Shown in pieces: positions 42,327-51,959 of a stretch of DNA of 64,000 nt. The stretch spans positions 4,328,641 to 4,392,640 of the forward strand of contig CP022585.1 of assembly GCA_002243285.1 (NCBI GenBank), in the 5' to 3' direction. Source of the DNA: Candidatus Fluviicola riflensis. GTDB lineage: Bacteria > Bacteroidota > Bacteroidia > Flavobacteriales_D > Crocinitomicaceae. The stretch's first letter is position 1. Every line of letters begins with the position of its first letter. A model generated the notes under the pieces. The model saw only the letters and a list, made by a program, of their open reading frames with translations, made no database searches and was not told the origin of the DNA. A program made the position numbers and the translations under genes.

Positions 42327-43277
42327 ATGGAATTCTCACCTGAGGTACAGCAACGTTTGATGCTCCTCAAAGAAAAATATGACGCACAGGGCCAGGACCT
42401 GTTACCTTATCTTGATGGTTTATTGCACGCAAAAACGGTCACTTACTGGGATTATATCCAGGTAGACACCCTATTGTCGCTTCAGAAAACGTCGACTGAT
42501 TTTCCGGATGAAACCATTTTCGTGGTGTATCATCAGATTACGGAATTGTACTTTAAACTGGCATTACACGAGTTTAAGCAATTGGGCGAACTGGAAAACA
42601 TGACAGCTACGTTTTTCATCGCACGAGTGAAACGGATCAACCGTTATTTCGAAGCACTGACCAAAAGTTTTGAGATTATGATCGACGGAATGGAACGCGA
42701 ACAGTTCCTGAAATTCCGTATGACATTGCACCCGGCTTCGGGTTTTCAATCGGCGCAATACCGGAAAATCGAAATTTGTTCAACCGATTTCTTGCAACTG
42801 ACGCACAAAGATGTGCGCGGATCATTTACCGGCGACGAACCGATCGACCAAATGTTTGAACACGTTTACTGGAAGGAAGGCGCAACGGATGCTGAAACGG
42901 GTAAAAAAACCCTGGCTTTGGAAGATTTTGAACGTCGTTACAAAGATGAATTTATTGAACTGGCCGAAGAGCAGCGCACCAAAAATTTGTGGCAATGTTA
43001 CCTGCGTCTTTCACCTGAAGAACAAAATCAGATCGAAGTGATCCAGGTGATGAAACAAAACGATATCAATGTGAATGTAAACTGGCCGTTGATGCACTAT
43101 AAATCGGCAGTGAAATATTTGCAACATAACCAGGGTGACATTCCTGCAACGGGTGGAACCAACTGGCAAAAATACTTGCCTCCGCGCTTCCAAAAACGTA
43201 TTTTCTATCCGCTTTTATGGTCGGAAGAAGAAGTGGCTCAATGGGGAAAATCATGGGTAGAATCGGTATTGGCTTAG
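42327..43277 (+). CDS. kynA: Tryptophan 2,3-dioxygenase
   Basis: A 316-residue heme dioxygenase opening the indole ring of tryptophan to N-formylkynurenine, the first step of the kynurenine pathway. Family motifs are visible: TYWDYIQVDTLLSLQ, DETIFVVYHQITELYFKLALHEFKQL, RFKMTLHPASGFQSAQYRKIE (variant of the conserved PASGFQS loop), and the C-terminal TGGTNWQKYLPPRFQKRIFYP. Length is close to the ~300-400 of the family. No kynureninase or other pathway gene is adjacent, so the fate of the product is not shown here. Confidence 0.93.
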   Translation: MEFSPEVQQRLMLLKEKYDAQGQDLLPYLDGLLHAKTVTYWDYIQVDTLLSLQKTSTDFPDETIFVVYHQITELYFKLALHEFKQLGELENMTATFFIARVKRINRYFEALTKSFEIMIDGMEREQFLKFRMTLHPASGFQSAQYRKIEICSTDFLQLTHKDVRGSFTGDEPIDQMFEHVYWKEGATDAETGKKTLALEDFERRYKDEFIELAEEQRTKNLWQCYLRLSPEEQNQIEVIQVMKQNDINVNVNWPLMHYKSAVKYLQHNQGDIPATGGTNWQKYLPPRFQKRIFYPLLWSEEEVAQWGKSWVESVLA

Positions 43278-43369
43278 GCTGAACATTCTCAAAAGAAAAT
43301 GATTTTATAGTGGGGGCGTGATTAATCGCGCCCCCACTCATATACACCTGTCGCACCAACAAAAAGTCT

Positions 43370-43377
43370 TACCTTTG
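43370..43377 (+). promoter_or_regulatory. Minus-7 box four bases from the ATG at 43382 (TACCTTTG)
   Basis: TACCTTTG is a full TAnnTTTG match and ends exactly 4 nt before the ATG. Transcription from it would begin at or beside the start codon. Confidence 0.55.
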
Positions 43378-43381
43378 CCTC

Positions 43382-44233
43382 ATGATACGTTTGCTCTTGC
43401 TTTCGGGTGTTTTTGCAGTATTGTTGGCCGCAGGTAGTGTGGAACGAAAAGGACAATTGCCCAAGGAACTCAAAGAGGTTTCCGGATGGGTTTTCGTCAA
43501 CGACACCACATTGATCGCACACAACGACGGCGGTAACGAAGCAATTCTTTATGTACTCAACCTCGATGGAAGCATTCGCCACCAAACCCGTCTAAGCGGA
43601 ATCGAGAACATCGATTTTGAAGACATCACCACCGATGGAAAAACGCATCTCTACCTGGGCGATTTTGGAAATAATAACAACGACCGCACCGATCTGGCGG
43701 TTTATAAACTCAACATTCAGGAAGTTCTGACCAAAGAAGCAGTAACCGGCAAAGCCATTCGTTTTTCCTACGCAGAACAAAGCACCTTTCCAGCCGCTGA
43801 AAAGGAACGATATTTCGATGCCGAAGCCATGGCTTATTACAACGATTCGATCTGGATCTACACCAAATGCCGCGCGGTTCCTTTCGATGGAAAATGCATG
43901 ATCTACGGGCTTCCCACCGCACCTGGAACATACAAGGCCAAACGCAAAACGTATCTCAAAACCGGGAAACGCAGCTGGTTATTCGATTCGGTAACGGCAG
44001 CCGAGATTCACAAAAAAGAATTGCATTTGCTCACCTATTCCAAAATACTCATTTACACCATTGGCGCTGACGGAAAAGGAACCTTCAAAACCCAGATTTC
44101 CATCAATCCAGTTACGCAAAAAGAAGCATTGGCGGTGAAAAAGAACAGGAAAATTTATGTGGCTGACGAATACCAGAAAATCATTGGCGGCGGAACCATT
44201 TTCGTGGTGACCCAAAAGGAAAAGAAACTATGA
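43382..44233 (+). CDS. Exported beta-propeller-like hypothetical protein
   Basis: A 283-residue protein with an N-terminal signal (~1-18, LLLLSGVFAVLLAAG). The body has repeated aspartate-rich beta-strand segments (LIAHNDGGNEAILYVLNLDG, FEDITTDGKTHLYLGDFGNNNNDRTD, YFDAEAMAYYNDSIWIYTK) that resemble an NHL/SdiA-regulated or phytase-like propeller. No catalytic residues could be assigned. Its stop overlaps the HAD phosphatase start by 4 nt (ATGA), so these are translated together. Confidence 0.75.
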   Translation: MIRLLLLSGVFAVLLAAGSVERKGQLPKELKEVSGWVFVNDTTLIAHNDGGNEAILYVLNLDGSIRHQTRLSGIENIDFEDITTDGKTHLYLGDFGNNNNDRTDLAVYKLNIQEVLTKEAVTGKAIRFSYAEQSTFPAAEKERYFDAEAMAYYNDSIWIYTKCRAVPFDGKCMIYGLPTAPGTYKAKRKTYLKTGKRSWLFDSVTAAEIHKKELHLLTYSKILIYTIGADGKGTFKTQISINPVTQKEALAVKKNRKIYVADEYQKIIGGGTIFVVTQKEKKL

Positions 44234-44907
44234 ATTTACACGATTATGACGCGGTCATTTACGATATGGATGGCGTACTTACCGATTCGGAACCAATTTG
44301 GAAAATTGCCATGGAGGAAGTGTTTGCTTCGGTGGGCTGCACGCTTACCCGAAACGACTTTCAGCGAACCGTTGGTTTACGTATTGATGAGGTAGTTACG
44401 TATTGGTACTGCGTTGCTCCGTGGGAACTGGCCTCACCGCAAGAAGTGGAAAAACGGATCATCCAACGAATGATCGAGCTGTTGACGGAAAGAGCGGTGC
44501 CCTTACCCGGCGTGATCGAATCACTTGACTTTTTTAAAGCACAGGGAAAAAAAATAGGATTGGCGACCTCGTCGTATGAGATCCTGATCGAAACCATTCT
44601 CAAAACCCTTGACATCAAACATTACTTCGAGCAGGTGCATTCGGCCGAACGCGAACTATTCGGAAAACCGCATCCTGCCGTGTATTTAACTACTGCGCAG
44701 CAATTGGGAGTTCCTCCGCAAAAGTGCCTGGTAGTTGAAGATTCACTCAACGGGATCATTTCTGCAAAAGCGGCGCGTATGACGGTGATTTGTGTTCCCG
44801 AAAAAAGTCATTCACCCGAACCGAAACTGATGCTGGCCGACGTGCAATTTGATTCGTTAACCGATGCGGTTCATTATTTTCGACAACAAATTTCAGGCGT
44901 ATGTTAG
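44230..44907 (+). CDS. hxpB: HAD-superfamily hexitol/2-deoxyglucose-6-phosphatase
   Basis: A 225-residue HAD hydrolase of the beta-phosphoglucomutase-like group. The nucleophile D12 and acid/base D14 lie in YDMDGVLTDSEPIW; motif II Ser in ATSSYE; Lys in FGKPHP; and the metal acidic pair in VVEDSLNGI. The four-helix cap (~18-85) is present. The closest recognised relative is the HxpB/YniC type, which dephosphorylates hexitol and deoxyglucose phosphates, but HAD substrate calls are uncertain. It overlaps the genes on both sides by 4 and 7 nt. Confidence 0.8.
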   Translation: MNLHDYDAVIYDMDGVLTDSEPIWKIAMEEVFASVGCTLTRNDFQRTVGLRIDEVVTYWYCVAPWELASPQEVEKRIIQRMIELLTERAVPLPGVIESLDFFKAQGKKIGLATSSYEILIETILKTLDIKHYFEQVHSAERELFGKPHPAVYLTTAQQLGVPPQKCLVVEDSLNGIISAKAARMTVICVPEKSHSPEPKLMLADVQFDSLTDAVHYFRQQISGVC

Positions 44908-45473
44908 TACAAATCGACGATAAAATCCTCTCAACCGAGTTATTCGAACGCAAGTTTGTGTGCGATCTAAATGCTTGTAAAGGAGCGTGTTGCGTAGAAG
45001 GGGATGCCGGCGCGCCATTGACCATGGAAGAAGTGGATATCCTGGAAGAAATCTACGAAGATGTAAAACCGTATATGCGTCCGGAAGGAATTTCAGCCGT
45101 GGAAAAAGAAGGCGTTTTTTACATGGATATGACCAACGAACCGGCCACCACGCTTGTTAATGGTGCCGAATGCGCCTTTGTATATTTCGATGATCAGGGA
45201 ATTACGAAATGTGCTATCGAAAAAGCGTATTTAGAAGGAAAAACGACCTGGAAAAAACCGATTTCATGTCATTTATACCCCATTCGCGTAAAAGATCTGG
45301 GCGATTCCATTGCGTTGAACTACGACGAATGGCCGATCTGCAAACCCGCATGTGCCTGCGGTGAAGAATTAAATGTTCCGGTCTTCCGCTTTTTGAAGGA
45401 ACCGCTTATTCGTGCTTATGGCGAAGAATTTTACAACGATCTGCTGCAGGTGGAGAAAGAATTGAAGGGCTAA
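44901..45473 (+). CDS. DUF3109 family cysteine-rich protein
   Basis: A 190-residue protein with conserved cysteines: CDLNACKGACCVEGDAGAPL near the N-terminus, ECAFVYFDDQGITKCAIEKAY, ISCHLYPIR and CKPACACGE. These match the DUF3109 family, related to YkgJ-type putative iron-sulfur or zinc-binding proteins. Function unknown. The gene overlaps hxpB by 7 nt and is the last of a three-gene run. Confidence 0.88.
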   Translation: MLVQIDDKILSTELFERKFVCDLNACKGACCVEGDAGAPLTMEEVDILEEIYEDVKPYMRPEGISAVEKEGVFYMDMTNEPATTLVNGAECAFVYFDDQGITKCAIEKAYLEGKTTWKKPISCHLYPIRVKDLGDSIALNYDEWPICKPACACGEELNVPVFRFLKEPLIRAYGEEFYNDLLQVEKELKG

Positions 45474-45563
45474 AAACTTCGCTTCCTATTCAAAACGGAC
45501 AGACAAAAGTCATATTTTGTTATCATAGAGTCAGTATCTTTAGACAAGAAAGACGTCGTGATT

Positions 45564-46646
45564 ATGATTCAAAGAATTGCTGCCATTACCTTATTGCTGC
45601 TGCTGTTTGGTTGCTCGGGGGAACAAGAGGTTATTAAACCGTCGGTTGAAACCATTACAGAATCTATTTATGCTTCCGGGGTTATCAAAAGCGAAGGTCA
45701 ATACCAGGTTTTTGCCACCGTGAATGGAATTGTAGAAAAAGTGTTTGTGGAAGAAGGGGACACCGTAGTAATGGGCCAACCGCTTTTTTCACTGGCCAAT
45801 GCGGTACAGCAACTCAACAACGAAAACGCATTGCTCACGGCATCATTTTACGACCTCAACGCCAACCAGGAGAAAATCAACGATGCAGAGCAATTGGTTG
45901 GTTTGACACGTGATAAAATGCGAAACGACAGCTCGTTGTATGCGCGCCAACTCTCACTTTGGAAACAAAATGTGGGTTCAAAAGTAGAACTCGAACAACG
46001 CGAGCTAGCCTTCGAAAATTCGAAAAACACCTACCAGTCGGCAATTGTAAAATACAATGATCTCAAACGACAGTTAGCGTTCAACGCTTCTCAATCCAAA
46101 AAAAATCTACTCATCGCCCAACAAATCAACAACGATTATGTGGTGAGAAGTGAACTCAAAGGGATTGTTTACAATGTGTCGAAGCGGAAGGGAGAATTGG
46201 TAAGCCCGCAAACACCTATTGCCGTGGTTGGAGATGCCAGCAAGTTTATTCTGGAAATGCAGGTAGACGAATACGATATCACTCAAATCGAAAAAGGGCA
46301 ACAAGTGATTGTTTCAATGGATAGTTACCAGGGAAAAACCTTCGAAGCGCGGGTTACAAAGATCAACCCGATGATGAATGAGCGAACCAAATCGTTTACC
46401 GTAGAAGCCACTTTTGTAAAACAACCACCGGTGTTGTTTCCCAATTTCAGTTTCGAAGCCAATATCGTGCTGCGCTCCAGGAAAAATGCATTGCTCATTC
46501 CGCGAGCATTGTTGTTGCCTGATAATACGGTGCTTTTGGCGAACGGTGAAAAAAGAAAGGTGACGGTTGGCTTGAAAGATTACCAGCAAGTGGAAATCAC
46601 GTCCGGTTTGAAAGCAACGGATGAATTGATGCAACCGGAAGAATGA
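45564..46646 (+). CDS. Efflux periplasmic adaptor subunit (HlyD/MacA-like lipoprotein)
   Basis: A 360-residue membrane-fusion protein linking an inner-membrane exporter to an outer-membrane channel. The start MIQRIAAITLL gives a lipoprotein signal ending LFGC, with the Cys near residue 17. A split lipoyl domain (ATVNGIVEKVFVEEGDTVVMGQPLF, near residues 50-80, and VRSELKGIVYNVSKRKGELV) flanks a ~100-residue alpha-helical hairpin, followed by a beta barrel (ILEMQVDEYDITQIEKGQQVIV). The permease gene overlaps its stop by 4 nt. A GTG 6 nt upstream (45558) is a possible but less likely start. Confidence 0.88.
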   Translation: MIQRIAAITLLLLLFGCSGEQEVIKPSVETITESIYASGVIKSEGQYQVFATVNGIVEKVFVEEGDTVVMGQPLFSLANAVQQLNNENALLTASFYDLNANQEKINDAEQLVGLTRDKMRNDSSLYARQLSLWKQNVGSKVELEQRELAFENSKNTYQSAIVKYNDLKRQLAFNASQSKKNLLIAQQINNDYVVRSELKGIVYNVSKRKGELVSPQTPIAVVGDASKFILEMQVDEYDITQIEKGQQVIVSMDSYQGKTFEARVTKINPMMNERTKSFTVEATFVKQPPVLFPNFSFEANIVLRSRKNALLIPRALLLPDNTVLLANGEKRKVTVGLKDYQQVEITSGLKATDELMQPEE

Positions 46647-47902
46647 ACCTGAAACTCATCATAAGCGTATCGCGGTCTTTACTAATGGCGCGTCTGAAGC
46701 AAACCCTGATTGCCGCAATCGGCGTGACCTTCAGTATCACCATGTTTATTACACTGCTCAGTTTTATGGGCGGGCTGAACAGCATGCTCGACGGTTTGGT
46801 GATTAACCGGACGCCTCACGTGCGCCTGTACAACGAAATCCTTCCCGCCAAACACCAGCCGATCGATGCTTCATCCGATTATCAGGAAGGCTATAATTTT
46901 GTGAGTTCTATCAAACCGAAAAACGAACGACCCGATTTACGCAATAGCGGAGCCATTATTAACACGCTGCGGAACGACAAACGCGTACTGGGTGTTGCCC
47001 CGAAAATCAATGCGCAGGTGTTTTTCAACGTAGGATCAATCGACCTTACCGGTGTTATCAACGGAATAGATGTAGAAGAAGAAAACAGGCTGTTTACCTT
47101 CAGTGATTATGTGGTGGCCGGTGATTTTATGGATTTGAAAAACACACCCAACAGCATCATTCTGGGGAAAGCCCTGGCCGAAAAAATGCTGGCTTCCGTT
47201 GGTGACGTTGTACAGATAACCACATCACGGGGCGAACGCATCCAACTCAAAGTGGTGGGCTATTTTCAATCCGGATTGCAAGACATTGATAAAGTGCAAA
47301 GTTACGCTTCACTCAACACAACTCAGAAAATGCTGGGCGTTCCCAATAGTTATATTACCGACTTACAGGTCAAGCTCATCGACTTGAACGAAGCACCCGC
47401 TTTGGCCAAAGAAATGGAAGCAACCTTTGATGTGGAAGCCATCGATATTCAAACGGCCAATTCTCAATTCGAAACAGGCAGTTTTATCCGGACCCTTATT
47501 TCGTATGCAGTTGGAATCACCCTGTTGGTTGTGGCCGGGTTCGGGATTTACAATATTCTGAACATGATGATTTACGAAAAAATGGATTCCATTGCAATTT
47601 TGAAAGCGACCGGTTTTTCGGGCAAAGATGTTAACCGCATTTTTATAACCATCGCCATGACCATCGGTTTGGTAGGAGGTGTTTTCGGGCTGCTTTTCGG
47701 CTTGGGACTTTCAGCCATCATAGACCAAATTCCGTTTAATACGGAGGCTCTGCCAACCATTAAGACTTACCCGGTAAACTACAACCCGAAGTTTTATATT
47801 ATAGGTGGCATATTTTCATTGGTCACGACTTATTTTGCAGGTTATTTTCCTTCGCGTAAAGCTAGTAAGGTAGATCCTGTAGTTATTATTAGAGGCAAAT
47901 AG
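46643..47902 (+). CDS. MacB/FtsX-type ABC transporter permease
   Basis: A 419-residue inner-membrane permease with the four-helix FtsX/MacB layout: helix 1 ~20-42 (LIAAIGVTFSITMFITLLSFMGG), a large periplasmic MacB-PCD domain ~45-290, then three helices (~295-320, ~350-375, ~390-410: LLVVAGFGIYNILNMMIYEKMD, IGLVGGVFGLLFGLGLSAII, GGIFSLVTTYFAGYFP). It overlaps the adaptor gene and is followed after 1 nt by the ATPase. It probably exports lipoprotein, peptide or drug; the substrate is unknown. Confidence 0.9.
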   Translation: MNLKLIISVSRSLLMARLKQTLIAAIGVTFSITMFITLLSFMGGLNSMLDGLVINRTPHVRLYNEILPAKHQPIDASSDYQEGYNFVSSIKPKNERPDLRNSGAIINTLRNDKRVLGVAPKINAQVFFNVGSIDLTGVINGIDVEEENRLFTFSDYVVAGDFMDLKNTPNSIILGKALAEKMLASVGDVVQITTSRGERIQLKVVGYFQSGLQDIDKVQSYASLNTTQKMLGVPNSYITDLQVKLIDLNEAPALAKEMEATFDVEAIDIQTANSQFETGSFIRTLISYAVGITLLVVAGFGIYNILNMMIYEKMDSIAILKATGFSGKDVNRIFITIAMTIGLVGGVFGLLFGLGLSAIIDQIPFNTEALPTIKTYPVNYNPKFYIIGGIFSLVTTYFAGYFPSRKASKVDPVVIIRGK

Positions 47903-47903
47903 C

Positions 47904-48584
47904 ATGGAACAAATTATTCTTGAAACCAGGCATATCAACAAATACTTCCATGATCCGGTGACGGTTCAGGTGCTGAAGGATATTTCGTTTTCCATCCACA
48001 AAAGCGAGTTTGTTTCCATCATCGGAAAATCGGGTTGTGGAAAATCGACCTTGCTCTACATTCTTTCTACCATGGATACCGATTATGATGGGCAATTGTT
48101 CATTGACGGGCAATCAATCAGGGGGAAAAAAGAAGGTGAATTGGCCTTTATCCGCAATGAAAAAATCGGGTTTGTGTTTCAATTTCACTACTTACTCAAT
48201 GAATTTTCGGTCCTTCGGAATGTAATGCTTCCCGGATTAAAATTGGCGAAGTACTCTGAAAAGGAAATAGAGCATAGAGCCTATGAAAAACTCCGGGTTC
48301 TGGGGATCGAAAACGAAGCGCTCAAAAACCCCAATCAACTTTCCGGCGGACAAAAACAACGTGTTGCCATTGCGCGCGCGCTGATCAACGATCCACTCAT
48401 CATCATGGGTGATGAACCAACCGGAAACCTTGACAAAAAAAACAGTGAAATTGTTTTTGCTATTTTTAAGGAATTAGCCGAAGAATACCATCAATCGTTA
48501 CTCATTGTAACCCACGACAATAGCTTTGCAGAACGAACCCATCGCATTATCGAAATGGAAGACGGAAACATCATTCGGATGTAA
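47904..48584 (+). CDS. ABC transporter ATP-binding protein (MacB/LolD type)
   Basis: A 226-residue ATPase. Walker A is GKSGCGKST (~41-49), the Q-loop is [18 protein letters not shown], the signature [15 protein letters not shown], Walker [14 protein letters not shown] and the switch His in VTHDNSFAE. It belongs to the LolD/MacB/FtsE subfamily that partners FtsX-type permeases, here the gene just upstream. It completes an adaptor-permease-ATPase operon; no outer-membrane TolC-like gene is adjacent. Confidence 0.94.
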   Translation: MEQIILETRHINKYFHDPVTVQVLKDISFSIHKSEFVSIIGKSGCGKSTLLYILSTMDTDYDGQLFIDGQSIRGKKEGELAFIRNEKIGFVFQFHYLLNEFSVLRNVMLPGLKLAKYSEKEIEHRAYEKLRVLGIENEALKNPNQLSGGQKQRVAIARALINDPLIIMGDEPTGNLDKKNSEIVFAIFKELAEEYHQSLLIVTHDNSFAERTHRIIEMEDGNIIRM

Positions 48585-48695
48585 TAAATCATCCAAAAAG
48601 TCGATTAGAGCGTTCAAAACGAAACATTTATCGGGTTTTTCTTTCTCGTTTCCAAATAAATGCGTTTCTTCGTTCACCAATACAAAAACAACGAT

Positions 48696-49343
48696 ATGTC
48701 ACAAGAAACTGATCTACTAGACAGCAATTTTGTTGCCCCTGCTCAATACAAAGAGTTTGATTTCCCGATTGAATTTTCATTCAAAATCGGAACATTGGCC
48801 AATGATTTTATTGCTACCGATGCCAACGGAAAAACCATCGCTTATGTACGTCAAAAGATGTTCAAGTTCAAGGAAGCGATCATGATTTATACCAATGACA
48901 AGAAAACGGAGTTGTTGTATAAAATCAATGCCGACCGTATGATTGACTTCAACGCCAGTTATAGCTTTACTGATGCTAATGACAAAGTGTTGGGCCGCGT
49001 TGGTCGTCGTGGAATGCGTTCTTTATTGAAAGCACATTACGAGATTTTCGACAATGAAAACAAAACGGAATATTCGATCAAGGAAGAAAATCCGTGGAGT
49101 AAAGTATTTGATGCATTGCTGTGCGAAGTTCCGTTGTTGGGAATGTTCTCTGGGTACATGTTCAACCCGAAATATGGTGTATTTGACAACGACGGAAAAA
49201 TCTTTGCCCGTTTATCGAAAAAACCGTCGTTCTTCGGTCGTCGTTTCAAACTGGAAAAACTCGAAGAGCTTCCTGAAGGTGATGGCGAGCGCATGATGCT
49301 GGCTTTGATGATGATGATTTTGCTGGAACGCAGAAGAGGATAA
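48696..49343 (+). CDS. LURP-one/phospholipid scramblase-like protein
   Basis: A 215-residue soluble protein. The start MSQETDLLDSNF (48696) is chosen over an ATG at 48660. The sequence is beta-rich with the pattern of Tubby-C2-like proteins: FDFPIEFSFKIGTLANDFIATDANGKTIAYVRQKMFKFKEAIMIYTN, then LGRVGRRGMRSLLKAHYEIFD. LURP-one and scramblase domains share this 12-stranded fold. Role unknown; no lipid-scrambling function can be claimed. A hairpin terminator follows. Confidence 0.7.
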   Translation: MSQETDLLDSNFVAPAQYKEFDFPIEFSFKIGTLANDFIATDANGKTIAYVRQKMFKFKEAIMIYTNDKKTELLYKINADRMIDFNASYSFTDANDKVLGRVGRRGMRSLLKAHYEIFDNENKTEYSIKEENPWSKVFDALLCEVPLLGMFSGYMFNPKYGVFDNDGKIFARLSKKPSFFGRRFKLEKLEELPEGDGERMMLALMMMILLERRRG

Positions 49344-49364
49344 TTAAATTTCCCATGGGAAATG

Positions 49365-49400
49365 AAAGCTCATTCACGATTGGTGGATGGGCTTTTTTTT
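49365..49400 (+). terminator. Rho-independent terminator after the LURP-one-like gene
   Basis: Arms AAAGCTCATTCAC (49365-49377) and GTGGATGGGCTTT (49383-49395) pair over 13 bp with two G-T pairs; eight T residues follow. Confidence 0.85.
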
Positions 49401-49699
49401 GTTGAATTTTTGAAATTAATTTAAAGGACTCCAAACATTCTCTCTCTCCAATCAGCTACCCTTTTCACCAGAAAACCAGCCGTTTTTAATTTCCAAATAC
49501 CGTAAATAGGCGATTGCCGGTTCCCGGGTTTATGTCCAACTTTGTTTCTGTATTTAAATGATTAAAACAGTCATTTTGAAACAGGGATTTACTAACTGCT
49601 ACTTTCACTTAGGAAAAACCGCAAATTGGGTGTTTTTACGACAATCAGTTTGCGGTTTTGTTTTTCGGACTTAGCAGAAATTCAGCGACCTAAATTTTG
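49401..49699. other. Gene-free region with one further hairpin
   Basis: No credible reading frame is seen. The stretch is AT-rich with a possible AT-rich palindromic stretch TTTAAATGATTAAAACAG near 49553 and a second hairpin at 49615-49659. Confidence 0.5.
49615..49659 (+). terminator. Long-loop hairpin with T-run
   Basis: Arms AAAACCGCAAA (49615-49625) and TTTGCGGTTTT (49649-49659) pair perfectly over 11 bp around a 23-nt loop, with a G and further Ts after. It may be a second terminator or, because of the long loop, the end of an unannotated short RNA in the gap. Confidence 0.5.
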
Positions 49700-49707
49700 T
49701 ACTTTTG
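49700..49707 (+). promoter_or_regulatory. Minus-7 box four bases from the ATG at 49712 (TACTTTTG)
   Basis: TACTTTTG is a full TAnnTTTG match and ends 4 nt before the ATG, the same spacing as at 43370 and 59551. Confidence 0.55.
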
Positions 49708-49711
49708 CCCC

Positions 49712-51334
49712 ATGAAAAACGGACTTCTCGCACTGCTGCTCCTCGTTTCCGGAAACCTGAACGCACAAACCACCGAGTCTCTCACGCCTAAGTCAGAGTC
49801 TTTTGATGTCAACTATTATTCTGTGCAACTGAAACCCAAACAGATTCCTGGAATGATGGGAATTCAATCGTTTGCGTTCGGACAAGCGGAAGGCAAATGG
49901 GTACTGGTTGGCGGACGATTAGACGGTTTGCACCGCCGGCAACCTTTCGCGGCTTTTGATTCCATCGGTCACAACAATCACATCATTGTCATCGACCCGA
50001 AAAGCAACGAGTTGTGGAAAGCATCCGTAGATCAATTACCTGCAAACCTGCGCGATCAGCTGAAAGGAACGAATATCAATTTCGCCCAAAACGGCGATCA
50101 ATTAATTCTGGTTGGCGGTTACGGAATCGGTGAATTGGCGGATGATCACCAAACCTTTCCGTTTGTTACCACAGTACAACTTCCGGCACTGATCAAAGCG
50201 GTTCAGGCCAATCAACTGGAGGCATCGTTGTTTCACCAAACGTATGATTCACTGGCAGCAGTTACCGGCGGCCAGTTGCTTCGCATGGATTCTGTTTTTT
50301 ACCTGGTGGGTGGCCATCGTTTTGATGGCAGGTATAATCCTGCTGATCGGCCCACATTTGTGCAAACGTATACGAATAGCGTTCGTAGGTTTACACTCGA
50401 TGAGGTAGGAAACCCGACATGGTTGCCCGCTTTTACAGATTCGGTGAACATGCACCGCCGTGATTTTAATGTGGTACTCAATCAGCTTCCTTCAGGGAAA
50501 ACAAGCCTCACTGCATTCTCGGGTGTTTTCCAATACAATGTGGATTTACCGTTTCAAACGGCGATCGACATTACCGAAAACGGGTTGGCCGAACAGTCTG
50601 GTTTTTACCAATATTACAACCATTACCACTGCGCCGATGTGAGTTTGTTTGACCCTAAAACCAACGAAATGCACACCCTGTTGTTTGGCGGAATTGCGCA
50701 ATATTACGACAGTTTGGGAACCTTGGTCCAGGACAATGGCGTTCCGTTTGTGAGCACAATTTCGCGGGTAACTCGTCAACCCGACGGAAGCATGACCGAA
50801 TACAAATTCCCGGTAGAGATGCCAGCATTGCTCGGAGCAGGTTCAGAGTTTATAGCTTCGACTGATTTACCGCGAACCGATAACGGAGTTGCCATTTTCG
50901 AAGCTAGTGCAGACAGTTTGTTTTTAGGAACCATTGTTGGTGGAATTGCCAGCACGGGGCGGAATATTTTCTGGATCAACGACGATGAAGAAAGCAGTGC
51001 TTCCAGCGGAATGTTTGATGTTTACCTGGTAATGAATTCAGGGTTTCGGCGCCAAAATTTGGCCAGTAATAATCCGTTGCATTTACATGCTGTACGTCAT
51101 GCTAGTGAGCCGCGCTATCAAGTGCAATTCACATTGGAAAAACCAAGTACTGTAGCCGTTGAATGGACGAACCAAAAAGGAAAAGTGAAACACAAAGCGG
51201 TGATCAATGCTGCTGCCGGCAAACAAGTGTATCCTGTTTTTCTGCCAAAGAAACCGGGTTTTTGCCGCATTAAACTAACGGTTGAAAACCAAGGGCCGGT
51301 GGAGTTGTATTTTCTGATTCCGGAAGAAGACTGA
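49712..51334 (+). CDS. Secreted Kelch-like beta-propeller protein
   Basis: A 540-residue exported protein. Signal peptide 1-19 (MKNGLLALLLLVSGNLNAQ). Repeated blades contain the VLVGGRLDG, LILVGGYGIGE, FYLVGGHRFDGR and LLFGGIAQYY segments of the Kelch family. A C-terminal beta-domain (~470-540) resembles a fibronectin-like module. There is no clear T9SS sorting signal. Role unknown; possibly binds a surface ligand. The stop is followed by an AT-rich inverted repeat. Confidence 0.78.
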   Translation: MKNGLLALLLLVSGNLNAQTTESLTPKSESFDVNYYSVQLKPKQIPGMMGIQSFAFGQAEGKWVLVGGRLDGLHRRQPFAAFDSIGHNNHIIVIDPKSNELWKASVDQLPANLRDQLKGTNINFAQNGDQLILVGGYGIGELADDHQTFPFVTTVQLPALIKAVQANQLEASLFHQTYDSLAAVTGGQLLRMDSVFYLVGGHRFDGRYNPADRPTFVQTYTNSVRRFTLDEVGNPTWLPAFTDSVNMHRRDFNVVLNQLPSGKTSLTAFSGVFQYNVDLPFQTAIDITENGLAEQSGFYQYYNHYHCADVSLFDPKTNEMHTLLFGGIAQYYDSLGTLVQDNGVPFVSTISRVTRQPDGSMTEYKFPVEMPALLGAGSEFIASTDLPRTDNGVAIFEASADSLFLGTIVGGIASTGRNIFWINDDEESSASSGMFDVYLVMNSGFRRQNLASNNPLHLHAVRHASEPRYQVQFTLEKPSTVAVEWTNQKGKVKHKAVINAAAGKQVYPVFLPKKPGFCRIKLTVENQGPVELYFLIPEED

Positions 51335-51338
51335 CCAA

Positions 51339-51420
51339 TGTTGAATGCTTAATTTTGAATGTTGAATGAAGGTCGCGATCAGAACCAAAAGTCCAATTCA
51401 ACATTAAGCATTCAAAATTT
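51339..51420. repeat. AT-rich inverted repeat between convergent genes
   Basis: ATGTTGAATGCTTAATTTTG (51339-51358) and the segment 51394-51419 (TTCAACATTAAGCATTCAAA) are near-perfect inverses. The structure lies between the Kelch gene (plus) and thioesterase gene (minus) and probably ends transcription of the first. Confidence 0.65.
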
Positions 51421-51446
51421 ATCTTAAGAAAATCGCCTTAGCGATT

Positions 51447-51959
51447 TTAGTCCATGAATAGCGCCTTCAATTCCGTAGCATCCGACGGCTTCATTTTTCC
51501 GGCAAGGATCAGCGACAATTGTTTTCTGCGCAGCGCACTTTCGTAACGTTCTTTTTCTTCGTCAGTTTCAGGAATCAGTTCGGGAACCTGGATCGGTCCG
51601 CCGTTTTGGTCAACCGCCACGAACGTATAGATCGCTTCGTTTGATTTGGAACGTTTTCCACTCACATGATCTTCTACAAACACGTCTACGAAAACTTCCA
51701 TCGACGAGTTAAACGCACGTGAAACCTTAGCCTCCAATGTTACGATCGACGCATGGAAGATCGGTGAATTAAACGAAACGTTGTTTACCGAAGCCGTTAC
51801 AACTACTCTTCTGCTGTGACGATGTGCCGAAACGCTGGCAATCACGTCCATCCACGCCAACAACTGGCCTCCGAAAAGATTCCCCAGGGTGTTCGTGTCG
51901 TTTGGAAGTACAACTTTAGTAGTAATAGCAAGTGTTTCAGATGCTTTTCTTGCTTTCAT
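51447..51959 (-). CDS. Acyl-CoA thioesterase (hotdog fold, YciA-like)
   Basis: A 170-residue thioesterase. The hotdog motif with catalytic residues is seen in VLPNDTNTLGNLFGGQLLAWMDVIASVSAHRHS, and the rest includes SRVVVTASVNNVSFNSPI and VFVDVFVEDHVSGKR. YciA-type enzymes hydrolyse acyl-CoA esters. Length is slightly above the family mean. Confidence 0.88.
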   Translation of the reverse strand: MKARKASETLAITTKVVLPNDTNTLGNLFGGQLLAWMDVIASVSAHRHSRRVVVTASVNNVSFNSPIFHASIVTLEAKVSRAFNSSMEVFVDVFVEDHVSGKRSKSNEAIYTFVAVDQNGGPIQVPELIPETDEEKERYESALRRKQLSLILAGKMKPSDATELKALFMD